The notes: generated by a model from the sequence alone, not told the origin. DNA of 64,000 nt from Copromyces sp. CBS 386.78 (GCA_030685235.1 MU839175.1:109282-173281), one strand, 5' to 3'. Shown: positions 24,551 to 37,899, counted from the first letter of the stretch. A program made the numbers and translations.

Positions 24551-24964
24551 ACACCCCGCCCCTTCAACCACCCAGCCGAATCCTACCGCACGTGCGTATG
24601 CGGCGACCCATGCGAGAAGGGACACTTCTTCCGCTGCCCCCTACATAATCACCACGTACATAGAAGAACCCACACGCCACACAAGATACGCTACACGCAT
24701 TCGGTACCAGCCACGCCACCTTCTTCGCAAGGACTAAAGCCTTGCGGGACGAAGGATTTACCGGTATTATGGTTACCGCCGACGGATAGATTTTCACACA
24801 CGCAAACCCCGAAACCAGAAACCCCAAACCCCGACGACGAACCTCTCCCAATCGTCGCCCCCTTCCCCCTCCCCGGCCCCAATGACCCATACGATAGGAA
24901 CAATATCAGACCACGGAACGCCGCCGCCCTAGCAGAACTCCAACGAGCACGCAACAAACGCTAA
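24551..24964 (+). other. Open frame without ATG, Cys/His-rich then Pro-rich
   Basis: The frame is open from after a TGA at 24548-24550 to TAA at 24962-24964 with no ATG, so it would need an upstream exon. It starts with a Cys/His cluster (CVCGDPCEKGHFFRCPLHNH), then a Pro/Thr-rich linker, and ends with a charged segment (DPYDRNNIRPRNAAALAELQ). Composition is protein-like, with no rare-codon or stop-rich character. A TTTTTCAG acceptor at about 24513-24520 exists, but reading from it hits the TGA. Treat as a hypothetical terminal exon. Confidence 0.3.
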
Positions 24965-25363
24965 CGCGGGGGCTCTCCCTCGCCGTTTAACGCGCACGCC
25001 AATCCCTTAAGCCGGGAAACCGTATTATTTTTGCTAAGACATTTCTTTACTTTCAGTACTTGGTGACCACCCAAAGATTCGCCAAGAACACGCAAAAACT
25101 GCCAAGGCCCAGGTATCTGCGTGGCCAAGATGTACAGGTGGATGAAATGCGACCAATAGCAAGGCCTCACCGATTGTCTTGGCAAATATGATATAGTTTC
25201 CCGGCTAAAGGGATACAGAGATAGAAAGGTTTTTCAATTCCCGGCCAAGCTTGTAGTGCCTGACCTACGGGAACTTTTTGTCCTCGCTTATATACTAATG
25301 CCCTGCCGTCGACGCGGGCACCACTCATCATTATGTACTGGTAGAACGTAGTCGTAAAATACA

Positions 25364-25393
25364 TTCTTCTTCTTCTTCTTCTTCTTCTTCTTC
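25364..25393. repeat. (TTC)n microsatellite
   Basis: Ten uninterrupted TTC/CTT units in intergenic DNA. Confidence 0.95.
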
Positions 25394-25543
25394 ACCCCGT
25401 CCCCGCATTCCGTTCATCCCGTCCACTTCGTCCGATCGTAATGGAGTAGGGTTTTTTGTGTCAGTGTCGCATTTGCGGCAGGTAAAATTCTTGCATCTGA
25501 TATAGCTTCCCCCGGTCTTAATATCTTGCTCTTTTCAGAGACC

Positions 25544-25891
25544 ATGGAATTTCCCACTCCTCTTCAATGCCCTCTCCGCTTGCCACCCACGGCACTCCAC
25601 CACACCCAAAACTGGTCACCCCCTAGTAGTAGCCAAGAACACGACTTTCCAAGATCTGTCTCCTTTGGGCGATATCCTATCCTTTATACCTGCCCCTCTA
25701 ATTCTTGTAATTTGGTGAGGTATGCTCGTGGAAGGAGTCATCTACAGGCTTACTGGATGATTTCTGTTTTGCCGTACGCGTCGTTGGTTGGATCACGGCA
25801 GGTAAGCACTAAATTTCAGAAGTATTCAGTTGTCCGAGATTTGTGTTGTCCGAAAAGAGAAGTTACACACGATTTTGACGTTGTTGATTAG
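25544..25891 (+). CDS. Hypothetical small protein, weak support
   Basis: ATG at 25544 (MEFPTPLQCPLRLPPTALHH) to TAG at 25889-25891, 115 codons. The last unique frame before the transposon nest. A CAGGTAAGC at about 25799 could be a donor, so the 3' end may be spliced. No domain is recognised and the Pro/Ser-rich beginning could be chance. Confidence 0.25.
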   Translation: MEFPTPLQCPLRLPPTALHHTQNWSPPSSSQEHDFPRSVSFGRYPILYTCPSNSCNLVRYARGRSHLQAYWMISVLPYASLVGSRQVSTKFQKYSVVRDLCCPKREVTHDFDVVD

Positions 25892-25962
25892 TCAAATTGT
25901 GGTTGATGTTATGCCCCGTAGTGTCCGTCTAAAAATAATAGGAATAATATAAGAGGACGGGA

Positions 25963-26066
25963 CTACTCGTCTGGGCTAGAAACGTCCTCAGACCCCTTCC
26001 GAAGGAAGGGGTCTGGTTCAGCAATTAGCAAAAACGTCAGCAATTAGCAAAAAAATTTAGGTACAT
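25963..26066 (+). repeat. Left TIR of the pogo-like element, with hairpin and two AGCAATTAGC boxes
   Basis: Contains the perfect hairpin AGACCCC-TTCC-gaa-GGAA-GGGGTCT (25991-26013) and two direct copies of AGCAATTAGCAAAAA (26030-26054), likely transposase sites. Its partner is 41354-41457. Confidence 0.88.
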
Positions 26067-27547
26067 GCCAAGGCCACCTATTTGCTAGCAAATGGAAGTA
26101 CCACCGTTTTGTCGCATACTTGTATGTAAATCAAAAGTTGATATTTTCGAAATCTGACAATCGTGCTGCATTACTACATTTTCGAAATCTGACAATCGTA
26201 CTAGATTATTACATTTATTTATAGTGTTTATATGAAACCGTTATTTATATATATAATTATTATTGTAATTAATATTACGGTTAGCGAAACCTTCTTATTA
26301 TTTATCTTCTTCTTTATCTTCCTCTTGTATTCCCTATACTCCTTACTTTACTTATTCTTCCCTATCTTCGATTTTAATAATTTGATTAGTAGTTGGGTTA
26401 ATAATTATTAAGAATATTATAATAACCTTTTTTACTAATGTTTATTTCTCTTCGTTATATATTTAGGGAGGTAATGAGCTACCTTTTAGTAGTTAAGTAG
26501 GATTAAGCCGTATATTATTACCCGTACGGCCTATTTATATTTTTAAAGTTGTAATTGCCTTACTTTTTTTATTGTTGAATTGGGCCTAGCGTATTCTTTT
26601 AACTTTTCGATATTGGGCAAAAAGGTAATCTTTATTATATAATAGATTTAATAATAGTTTTATAGTAGTAGTTTACTTAGTTCGTTTTTTGCCTTCTATC
26701 TTTAACTGTATTCTAGTAGCCCTTATTTACTCTTTACGCTCTTTTTTAAAATTAATAATTTATTTACGTAGAATAATCTTCTTAATTTCGACATTTTTCT
26801 TTTTAATATGAATTTTCTCCTTTTTTTGTAGTAGGATACGGCCGTTATTATTAATAGTTAATTGAAGACGAATATTACTAATAATAATTGGGTTAGTTCT
26901 TATTATTATCCTATTAGTTATAGAGGAGCGAGCTTCCTTTTTAAGGGTATTTTTAATTTTTTTCTTCTTTTTTCGCCGTTTAGTTTTAATGTTTATAACC
27001 GCTATTAAATTTAGATTACCCCGTACTTTATTTCGCTTTGTTATTATGTATTTTATTATTAGGTTTAGTGGTTTAGTATTAAATTTAGAACGTTTAATAC
27101 TATTTTTAATGTATATAGAGAAATTTTTAATAATTAGTAACGAAAGGGGAGGAATAATTATATTAGCTTAATCTATTTTATTAACTAGTTTTTTAGGGGG
27201 TATTTTAAGACTATATTGTTCGTACGACGGTACGAGAGTATTATATACTATAGGATTGAATACTTTAATTTGTCTCCTTTTCTTATTAAAAAAAAGGCGG
27301 TTATTTTTAACAGATAGGTATTATCTTTAGTTAATCCTATTTCTTTCGTTATTGTAATCTCTATTTAGAAAAATATACTCTCTCTTTTTAAATATAACCG
27401 TTAGGTTAATTACTAAAGTAAGAGGATTAACTAGCTTTAATAAAATTATATTAGGGTTAATTAAGTATAATTTAGCCTTCTTCTAAATAGATTGGATAGT
27501 ATCCTTTTTAAAAGATTTTATACGTATTTTATAAAGATTATTAAAAA
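26067..27547. other. RIP-mutated interior of the pogo-like element, left half
   Basis: A/T-rich, nearly without CA and TG, with many stops in all frames. Presumed catalytic half of the transposase on the minus strand; a Lys/Arg-rich frame (KIHIKKKNVEIKKIIL) can be read near 26.8 kb, as in C-termini of such transposases. No intact gene. Confidence 0.5.
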
Positions 27548-27749
27548 GAGAAAGTCTATTCGCACGGTTACAATTATTTATTTGAACGGTGATCTACTTT
27601 TCCCCTCACATATATCCCTAACCCTCGCGCGGCTATAGGTGTCATATGTATTCTTTCGAAAATTTCGCTTAGAAATCTAGGTATTACCATTCTTTTATAC
27701 GTGATATTAGACTACAGTGCCCAAATCGCACGCACTTTCAACGATTGTC

Positions 27750-27930
27750 ACAGCTGTCAGCGATTGTCACGGCTATTAGTAACTGTTACGGCTACGACTG
27801 TTAGCGATTGTTATAGCTATTAGCGATTGTTACGGCTGTTAGTAATTGTTATAGCTGTCAGTGATTGTTACGGCTGTTAGTAACTGTTACGGCTACAGCT
27901 GTCAGCGATTATTACGGCTGTTAATAATTA
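27750..27930. repeat. Minisatellite of E1, left part (ACGGCTGTTAGCGATTGTT type)
   Basis: Imperfect tandem units built from GTTACGGCT and GTTAGCGAT. The array continues at 39565-39625 after the retrotransposon, showing that the insertion split it. The same array occurs in E2 and E9. Confidence 0.85.
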
Positions 27931-27932
27931 TT

Positions 27933-28184
27933 TATTATAGGGTTAGACCTATAATGTGCTGTGCTGTACTAACTGCACATATACTATGCCGACCAGAGCC
28001 TAGAGCTCTAGCCACGCACATATTATTATTATATATAGCCTTACGTACCCGCGTACGGTCTGGTCTATAGGGCTCTCGCCTATATAGCCAAACCTCCGCG
28101 TATACTTCCTTCTCTCCTCCTTTCTCCTTATATAACAACGTATATTTTATTATACCCCCTATAGTACTATCTCGCCCCGTAATA
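27933..28184 (+). repeat. 5' LTR of retrotransposon 1
   Basis: 252 bp beginning TATTATAGGGTTAGACC and ending CGCCCCGTAATA. It differs from the 3' LTR mostly by C/T and G/A, as expected from RIP. Confidence 0.92.
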
Positions 28185-28599
28185 ATTTATTATATCTAAC
28201 TATTATACTACGCGCGCCTATTTAATAAAGAAGAAAATTACTCGTATTTTAATTGCGGCAATTAGCAATTAAGACTCGACCTTACGCGTTCCCGGCTCGA
28301 ATCGTAAACTCAACCGTTGAACTAAATAAAATATTAAAATAAATATTATCAAAATTATTCGCACTTTCTTTTTCTCCCTTATACCTATTAAAATATATTC
28401 GATTTAACAATTAATATCCAATTCTATCGCTCCCCGAACCTAGCCCGTAACCGACAACTTTATTACTATTATAATTATTAATATTATTATAACAATTACT
28501 AGTTTAAAATATTAAAACGATTTAATAATTCTTATTTAAACGTTCGAAGGCCTTTATTATTAAATAATTAAAATTTTAATCCCCATTTTTTAAGCGTAC

Positions 28600-30300
28600 A
28601 ATTTCGTTAACCTTTCTATTTTTTAAACCTTCTTCTCCGCTTTCTATTACCTACTCTATAATAATATAGTTGTAGCCCGAACCAATACTTACAATTTCGA
28701 GGAAGACTTTATCGTAATTAGAAAAAAAATTATTTATTTATATATTCGTATTAAGGATTTCAATTATAAAATTACCTATAAAAAAAGTAATATTGTAATT
28801 ATCCGTACCCAATATTTATTCGCTATTTAGGCTAATATAAAGGATTACTAAAATTAAATTAAATTATTCTATAAATAAATTGCCGCTCTTAAAAAGGAAT
28901 TTAACGATTTCCGTATAGTATCCGCGGCCACTTTCCAATCTTAGAAGGACCGTTATTAAAAAATCCTTCTTAACCTTCGCGCCTAACTCCCGAAAAATAG
29001 CCTAATTCCCCTATCTCCTAATTTAACCCCCTTACTTCCTAACGTATCTAATAATCCTAGTAATAATAATAATATAATAAGTACCGGTAAGAACAGCAGC
29101 GGCTATAGGTCGGTATCGCGTATTATAATTACCCCCGCCTTTATTAGTAAAGGATTGTCGATTGAACGTACTACTAAATATCACGCTTAATATATACGTA
29201 TAAAATTTATTTAGGTAAATAAGCCTAAAATCTTTATTAACGAACGCCCTAAATTTTCCCTTATCGCCTACTCTATCGAAGGTATCCCGCTCAAAACTAT
29301 TAAAACCGAATTAAATAAAATTATCTTCGGCGAACCTTATAAATAAGTTATAGCCCTCGAATTAATTAACGAACTAAATAAAAAATATAATAATATTAAT
29401 ATCGTCGTCGAATCCCGCCGCGCCTTCGAAGACTTTAAAATATTTAAAGGTATAAAGTAAACTAACTTTAAAGAAAAATTCATTATATTCGTCGATAAAT
29501 ATAAATTCAATAATAGTATAAAAATTTATTACTTCCGTTAAAAGATTAGCGACCGCGTTTACTTCGCCCTTTCCTATTAATATCCCTAACTTACCGATAA
29601 TAAATTTAATAAATAAATTAAAGTTGCTTATAACTTCGCTAAAGTATTAGAAGATAAGGATTAACGTAATAAATAGACTAACTTATTTTATAAAATTAAT
29701 ATAATTAACGCCTCTACTCCTACCGGTCGCTCTAGTACTTCTACAACCGAAACGATTATTAATTAGGGCAACGACGCAATAAATTTTAACGCTATAACTG
29801 AAACGGATATCTAAATATTTCGTATAATCGAAACTAACGTTTTTAAATATCGTATAAAAATAAGCGTTTATACCCGCTATAGAAGGCCCGACTATTATTC
29901 TACTAATTATTACGCCCGTATTAACTTTAAAAAGGAGGTTAAGCCCCGTAATAATTATAATAAAGGCCGCGGCGGTAATACTAGTAATACTAGTAATATT
30001 AGTAATAATAGTAATAACTATAATAATAACGGTAATAATAGTACCTTTAATAACGGAAGTAATGGTAATTATAATAATAATAGTAGTAATAATAATAGCG
30101 GCGGTAATAATAATAATAATAATTAATAGCAGTCTACTTAGGGCTAATATAATTATAAATAGTAGCGCCTTAATTATAGTAGCGGTTACTACGTTAATAC
30201 TATAAATATAAATCCCGGCGTTCTAATTCCTAATACCCCAGCCCCCGGCTATTATAACCCCGTTCCCGCTTACTAACCCGGCTTTATCAGCCCGGTTATA
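28600..30300 (+). pseudogene. Retrotransposon 1 gag remnant
   Basis: A stop-riddled frame with a region corresponding to a zinc knuckle position near 29.86-29.94 kb and a long Asn/Ser/Gly-rich segment (29.98-30.17 kb, AATAATAGTAATAAC-type triplets). Assigned by position between the 5' LTR and the polymerase remnant. Confidence 0.55.
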
Positions 30301-31829
30301 AGTAACGAAAATAATTTTATTTCGGGCTAAAGAAATATATAGCTTCCTAATTAAATTATACTTAAAAGTAAAGGTCTAACGGATATAGAAAAAATAATAA
30401 GATTATCCTTATACAGCTAAATATTATTAAAATAAATAAATCTTTAATAAATAGCTATTATAAATACCTAAATTTATTAAATCTTTCTATCTATCTATTT
30501 TATAAATTATATAAATTATATTATATTATTCTCGTTAATAACGGTTATATTGCCCTTAATTTTATTAACCGACGTTTTGTATACTATAATTGCCTTCTTT
30601 TCCTCCCGCTAACTATTCTTAAACTATTATACTTCGCCGATGGCTAAACTAAAGGTAATATTACCTATTTTTTTAAATTTATAATATAAGTAGGAATTTA
30701 TTATAAAATTATTAATTTATTAATTTACAATTTAATTAAAAATAATCCTATTATTTTAAATTACCCGTAGTTCGTTCATTATATATTAAGTATTAATTAT
30801 TTTAATAATTCTCTTTAATTTAATTGTACTTATAAGTAACGCGGCTATTTCCTACTAGGGGCTTCAAACTGTATTGCACTACTTTCGAACCGCCACTTTA
30901 TAATTCCGCGACCGTTAATTTAATATTCGTACTAGAGTCCGTCAATAAAAGACGTAAAAGACGAAGGTAAATTTAATTAAAAAAAAGTAAAAGCTATTAA
31001 GTATTTATCGATTTTTATTATAATTAAACGAACTGTTCGCTAATAATTCTACTATTTTAAATATAAGGTTATTAATTAATTAGGTATTATTCTATTCGGA
31101 AAAATAAAAGGCGGTAGCGTAATTATATTATTAATACTACCCCTGGTACCTCTTTTAATACCCCGCCTAGCGCCCTACTATTAGGCTAGCGGTATAAAGA
31201 TTTCTATAGTAAATTATTATATTCTAATTCGGCTCTATAATATCCCGGCTAGTCCTATTAACCTTAACGATATTAAAGAATTCCCTACTACTATTTTTAA
31301 TTAATTAGTAGAAACCTATAAATTCCTGATTATCCGTACGATTTAGACTAATTTAAATAAAAATATCTGTAAATTAACCGAAGAAAACGAAAAACTAAAA
31401 AAGGAGGGACGGATCTTAAACCCCTAGAATATAAACGACAATTTTATACTAGATATAGTAGTAGAAATATTATTAAATAAAGGCTAGCGTCTTAAGTACT
31501 TTTTCGGTAGTAAGTATTATCGTTAAATTAACGCCCTAATAGGGAAGGGAAACGAAGCCGCTTTAAAGGCCGTAAAAATTTCTAATTTTATTAAAATTAA
31601 TAGTATTAATAATAATTTTCCCTATTATAAGGAAATAATTAACAAATATTTTATAGTAAATAATATCGCTATTTATAAAATTATATTTAAGAATGCGGTT
31701 AAATTTTACAAAAAAATTAATAAATTTTTTAAAATAATTATAAAAATTCAAACCAAACTCCTGCAATAATATTAGTATTATATGCAAACCTTCTTATAAA
31801 AGAGAACGGATATTTTTCCTCTTTATAGG

Positions 31830-32141
31830 GTATATAATCTAAAGATCGAATTCTATTTAGGAGTAACCCCTCCCGCTTCCTACGGACGCGTATTCAATTT
31901 TAACGAATTTAATGTTATTAAAAAATAGGTCGATAATATATTTTAGAAGAAGTTTATTAGGCCTTTATAATTAGAAACCTTAGTACTTCTATTCCTTATT
32001 AAAAAACTGGGAGGCGGAGTCTACGTATATATTAATTACTATAATATTAATAATATTACTTTTAAATCCTATTATCCCTTCCTATTTATTAAAAAAACCT
32101 TTAATATAATTTACTATATTAAAATTTTTATAAAGTTCGAT
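31830..32141 (+). pseudogene. Retrotransposon 1 reverse transcriptase, N-terminal part
   Basis: The mutated frame reads KIEFYLGVTPP, KKFIRPL, then LFLIKKLGGGVYVYINY and FKSYYPFLFIKKT. These are the [20 protein letters not shown] and NRYPLPLI motifs of Ty3/gypsy RT in RIP-altered form. It ends at KFDII, the first catalytic Asp (motif A), where element E2 inserted. Confidence 0.85.
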
Positions 32142-32149
32142 ATAATTAT

Positions 32150-32798
32150 AAGAAAGTCTTTTCGCACTGCTATAAAAGTCTTATAGCACTGTCGCCCCAC
32201 CTACTTATACTCTTCCCGCGCGCTAATACAAACCAAAATTTTTGAGCTAATTAAATTGCTCGCATTCATTTAAGTCTCCACACTCAGCTTGGCAGCGGTA
32301 TTCTTTTATAGATTTCACACTAGAAATTTGGGTATTATATTCTCTCTTTAAATCTGCACCTAGATTAGCCACTTTATAGCGTACTTTATAGGGCACTTAG
32401 CGGTACGGTCGCACATCGTACGGCTGTTACGGTTGTTATGGCTATTAGCGATTATTATAGTTGTTAATGATTGTTACGGCTGTTAGCGATTGGCTGTTAC
32501 GGTTGTTACGGCTGTTACGGCTGTTACGGTTGTTACGAGCTGTTAGCGATTGTTATAGCTGTTACGGCTGTTAGCAATACGTGTGCAGGGGTAGGATATG
32601 TAATAGGCTGTAATCTAGGAGCTTGGCGGGCGCGGTACAGTTTGCTGACGCTAAGAATAGGAGCGTGGAGACTTAGAATGGATGCGAGCAATTTGATTGG
32701 CTTAAAAATTTTGGAGTATATTAGCGCGCGGGAGCGATAGGGCGAGGGTGGGGCGACAATGCCGTAAGACTTTTATAGTAGTGTAAAAAGACTTTCTT
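32150..32798. mobile_element. MULE-type miniature element E2 (649 bp)
   Basis: Ends AAGAAAGTCTTTTCGCACTG and its inverted copy; target duplication ATAATTAT (32142-32149, 32799-32806). The first base of the end is A in place of the G of the family, a RIP-type change. The interior has the family sequences CCCGCGCGCTAAT next to the TIR, the 32410-32575 minisatellite and the GCTTGGCGGGCGCGGTAC block. Non-coding. Confidence 0.9.
32410..32575. repeat. Minisatellite in E2
   Basis: Units of GTTACGGCT and GTTAGCGATT. A short open frame over it (MLRLLAIGCYGCYGCYGCYG) is a by-product of the 9-bp period, not a protein gene. Confidence 0.85.
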
Positions 32799-32819
32799 AT
32801 AATTATTACTTTTAATTAT

Positions 32820-35800
32820 AAGAAAGTCTTTTCGGACTGTATAGAAAGTCTTTAGGGACTGTAGCCCTACCCTCTCCCCACCCTTCCCGCGCGCTAATAC
32901 ACCCTAAAATCTTTAAGCCAATTAAATCGCTCGTATCCATTCTAAGTCTCCACGCTTCTATTCTTAGCGTTAATAAACCGTACCGCGCCCGCTAAGCCCC
33001 TAAATTACAGCCTATTATATATTCAACCCCCTATACAAGCTAGATTTTGTAATTGTTATATTTAGCAATTTATATCGTTGTATCGTATTATCGCTTCCTC
33101 TATTACTATTACTATTATTACCCTCCCTATAATTAATCAAACTACTATCGCGCACATTACGAAATATTACTAAGTAAATAACGCGCTATTATCTATTAAT
33201 AATAAGAAATAATCCATTATTTTTTCTATATATTTCCCTAACTAAACGTAACGTAAATAGCCGATGTAGCGACCTATCCGACGAACGTACGCGACTATAG
33301 CGCATACAACCCCAATTAAACAATCGAACTTAGCGAATCCCTTACCCCTAGCGAGCTCTCTAGCAAACTCTCTAACGAACCTATCTTAGCGCAACCTATA
33401 GAAATCGATAATAATACTGACGATAACGATAATAAGGAGACCCCTAGCTTTCGCCCCCCTTACGAATACAACGACTACCCTATTTTCAATACCTAATATT
33501 AAACTCTCAATAAATTAGTAAACGATATATAAAAGTGGGGACAAGAGCTTAGGTATAGTATTATAAAAGGTCGCTCCTATAATTGCTAATAGGGTATTTA
33601 TACGAAATTCGAACTATTCTACGCTATTAGCCCCCTTCGCTATAAGGTAGAGAATTACAATCGGTCAATTTCAATTGTTAAATAAGGATATACTTAATAG
33701 GGGTATATTAAGGTACTAAAGTATAATAATAGACGATAGACTTTCGATTTTCGAGAAGGCTATAAATTTTATAGCTATTTACCTAGTAAAAAACTATTAA
33801 TCCATTCGGTATTCAAAACTCAATATAAAGTATTTATCGCTACCTATATCAACCGACCCGGTATACACAACCGCGAAATTACTATCGAATTAAAAAAGAA
33901 ATTTCTAAAATTTAAAAAATAATTTCTAAAGCGGTAATTTATTAACCTTCGTTATAAATTTAAAAAGGAGGTATAAATTAAGTATAACCCCTTCTAACTT
34001 ACTATAAAACTATTTATAGAAAAGGGGGTCTACTTTATAATTAATTAGTAAAATACCGTTAAAACGAAACTAACCGCCCTCTTTTAAAGTAATCCCTAAG
34101 GAGAGTAAATATAGAAGGAAAATCCCTAAGTCTAAATATATAATAATATATATAAAATTAATAATTAAAACCTAGCCTTCTTCTAAATTATCGGTATAAT
34201 AAGGGTTAATTATACTTTTAACTACAATTTTAAATTAATTAATAACGAGCGATAGGAAGGTTTTAACTAGCTTATAAACTAAATTAACGTTCGTCGTAAA
34301 ATTATCGCCGCTAATAAACTACGAATTACTATTATAGATTATAATATAATAATAAAATTAATTATTAAGCGGGTTTATCCCCAAGTAGAGTCCTAACTCT
34401 ATATTTTTTACGTTAATAAGAACGTAATATTGAATATTAAGCATAAGTAGGATAAAAAAGTCGCCGCCTAAATTACTAATACTTATACTGCTACGATATA
34501 AGTATAGATATAGTAAAAAATATTAGTATTAATATCGGCCTAACCTACGCTAATATAACTTGATAATATAACGAATTTAAAAAATTTTAACAATAAAGAC
34601 CGAGAAGTAATTAATAATTTTAAACGCTTAATAAATAATATAAATCGTTTAAAACCGTTATTAAATACCGTAGAATATTTTCGGTCTAGCCTTTACACCC
34701 TTTAAAAGTATATATATTATACGTATACAATTAACGACTTTAATACTATATAGGAGAGGCTTTATAACTATTTCTCGCAATAAAAAGTAATTATTATATA
34801 CTTAAAAAATATATATATAATTATAAAAGAGGAGTAGGCTACCTATTATATTAACGAAAGATTAAATTTCGGCTATCGTACTACATTACTAATTAAATTA
34901 ATAAACCGTACGTTAAAGAATTAAATTATTAGCAGTAAATCCTATAATTAATTATATTCCTCCTTATATAATTTACAATATATTAACTATATTTATTTAT
35001 ATTTATATAAGTAATAATACTATCGCCGCCGCTGTTATATAGAATTTTACACTATCCGAAGGTACAAAATATAATATTAAAAACGAAACCGAAAAGTAGA
35101 TATTACGTACTAAATATAATTATTTCGCCTAACCATAAATAAAAGAGGCCTATAAAAAAATCTATTAGAAAGCTCTCAATAAAATTATACGTTAACATTA
35201 TATTATATTCAATACTCTCCTAACGGAAGCTAAATTAAACCCCGATAAATTAGAGCTATATACTAGTAAATTTATAATATAATATAGCTTACCCTATTCG
35301 TATACTATATTCGAATCCCTTCTTAACCGAAATCAATTATTTATATTTAATAAATTCGATTATTACCCCTTTTAATAACTTACTAAATCGCTAAATAATA
35401 AAGATTAATACTTAAAATATTAAGAATTTAATAAGGTTACGAAACTTAAGGGTCGCCCCCGCTATAATACCCCCTTCGCCTTAGAACCTCGTACTCCCCA
35501 ATTAATTACGCCGGTTAATATTCAAACTCCCCCTCCCTTAACTACGCTAATTCAACTATTACAATTTTAAAGAAAGCTTCGTCTATAGCCTAACCGGGGC
35601 CGACAGCCCAAAGTAAATTAGAAGCCTACAATTTCAATACAAATTATCCCCTCTATCCAACGTAATATATTTAACTAAGAGGGTATTAACCTAAATAAAA
35701 AAGATAGAGCCGACCGCCTAACTATTATATAAATTAGACGAGGCCGCCTTCGTAGTAATATATAGAGAGGTAGAGGAAGAAGAAAAGAAAAAGGAAGCAA

Positions 35801-36335
35801 ATCTATACGGAATAAGGAAGGTACGAGTACGCCAACTAGTACCTTAACTAGTACTTAACGGCGTAGTATACGGATCGCTAATATATAAAGCCAATAAGGG
35901 AGGGAGATTCTAGAGCACTCGCTAGCACTCAAAGTATTCAATTATACAATAAAACTAAATAGATTATTATTATATAAATTAATATAAATTGAATACAATT
36001 AATTAATCGCTCAATTAAATAATGTACAACTATGCGATATACGACCGTACCGCTAAGTACGCTGTAAAGTACGTTGTAAAGTAGCCAATCTGGGTATATA
36101 TCTGGGTGCGGGTACGTAATATTTCGTGAAAGAATGTAATGCCCAGATTTTTGGTGTGAAATCTATGAAAGAATACAATTGCGAAGTAGAGTGTAGACCG
36201 CGATTTGGATACGAGCGATCTAATTAGCTCAAAAATTTTAGGGTATATTAGCGTACGGGAGCGGTGGGGCGAGGGTGTAAGTAGGTGGGGCTATAGTCCT
36301 TGAAGACTTTCTCTATAGTCCGAAAAGACTTTCTC
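32820..36335 (+). mobile_element. RIP-inactivated full-length MULE E3 (3.5 kb)
   Basis: Ends AAGAAAGTCTTTTCGGACTG and its inverted copy; target duplication TTAATTAT (32812-32819, 36336-36343). Length and layout match the intact E6 in opposite orientation. The degraded transposase reads on the + strand from about 33.25 to 35.9 kb: for example, sequence at 33.68-33.77 kb aligns base by base with the region around the in-frame stop of E6, nearly all differences being transitions. It has the GCTAATRYACC block next to both TIRs. It shows that a full-length copy was caught by RIP. Confidence 0.88.
33250..35900 (+). pseudogene. RIP-degraded MULE transposase of E3
   Basis: Relic of the gene intact at 54338-57076. 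Readable pieces include the Asn/Lys stretch after the first catalytic Asp (TKLIIKT-like at 34.15 kb), the second Asp region (TIIDYNI-like at 34.33 kb) and the C-terminal HPY segment near 35.35 kb. Many TAA/TAG codons replace CAA/CAG and TGG. Confidence 0.75.
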
Positions 36336-36343
36336 TTAATTAT

Positions 36344-37250
36344 ATCTGTATTAAATAAGAATACAAATAGTTTACTACTTTTATAACTTAATTTAACCTA
36401 TTTAAATTTTAATCGTTCCTTTTAATTTATAAAGCGCCTTAAGTACATTCTAGAATTATATTAATAATATCTTATACAATATTTTCGACGTTTATATAAC
36501 CGCTTACTTTAATAATATTTTTATTTACTCTAATAATATTAAAGATTACGAATAGTATATTAACGACGTTTTTAATAAATTAGTAAAAGCGGGCCTCAAC
36601 GTTAATATTAATAAATACGAATTCTATACGACAAGAATAAAATATTCAAATTTAATTATTATACTTAGAAATATCGAAATAAATCTAAAAAAAGTTAAAG
36701 CTATTATAAATTAGTAAGTACCGGAATTAAAGAAATCCCTATAATCCTTTTTAAATTTTACAAATTTCTACCGATAATTTATAAAAGATTTTTCAATAAT
36801 AATTATTCCGTTTTACGAATTTACGAAGAAAGACGCCAAATAGTCCTAAGATAACTATTATTAAACCGCTTTCAAAATTCTTAAATATACGTTTACTAGC
36901 GGACTCGTATTTAAAATTTATAATTAAATTAAGAAGACCGTAATCGAAATAAACACTTCTAATTAAATTATAAATAGTACCCTTTCCTAATACGGAAACG
37001 ATAATATTCTTTACCCTATTACCTACTTTTCGGCTAAATATAACTCCTAGGAATATAATTATAATATATATAATAAGGAATTATCTGCAATTATTAAAGT
37101 ATTAGAGGAATAGAGGCCGGAATTAGAAAGAGTTCAATAATTGTTCAATATCCTTACGGCCTATAAGAACTTCTAAATATTTATAACTAATAAATAACTA
37201 ATTTAATAATATATATATTAATTTCAATTCTTACTTTAATTTAACTTCTT
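36344..37250 (+). pseudogene. Retrotransposon 1 RT C-terminal part and RNase H
   Basis: Continues the RT directly after E3. Reads SALSTF (APSTFQ motif), then TAYFNNIFIYS, the YxDD box with both Asp changed to Asn by G-to-A, and KAGLNVNINKYEFY, then FTNFYR and a LVFKIYN segment at the RNase H start (LETDAS position). Confidence 0.85.
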
Positions 37251-37899
37251 AATTAAATATATACCGGATTCTAAGAACCTTCGCCCAAACGCTTTAAACT
37301 ATAAACCTAACGACCGTCCTAATAACGAAAAGGATAACTATTTAATTATTTATAAACGGATATTATTAAATCTATTTTAATTCGAAAACGGTTATTTCGA
37401 ATTTAACGATTTAATAGCGGGTTTTTCACTTTACTTACTAGGGCCCAACGACTTTAATACCTAATCGACTAATAATTTTATCTATATTAACTATAAAACT
37501 TCTATTTTCTTATAAGAATTAATTTCCTCCTTTACTAGCGGAGCCCGTTAATAGCCCGCTATTATTAAAAAAGTTTTTTATAAAGCCTTTTTAGAATATT
37601 ACGTCGTTAATAATATTATAAAATAGCGTAACCGAATTATTATTAATCCTTATAATAAAAATTTCTAGCTTTAATTTATTAATCGCTGATATAATTCTTT
37701 AGGCGCTAGTTATTTAAACCGTAATACTATATATGAACGCTTATAATATAATTTCTACTAGGAAGGGATATATAATAATATACGCCTTTTCTATAAGGGT
37801 TATTTACTTTACGTAAAGATTAAATCTTTAAAGAGAGGTTTAGCCAATTATTTTAAACCGGTTATAATCGCTCTTACGTTGTAAATTAATATTTTAATC

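Noticed and set aside
32471..32740. Open frame MLRLLAIGCYGCYGCYG
   Set aside because: Produced by the 9-bp period of the E2 minisatellite, no independent coding evidence.
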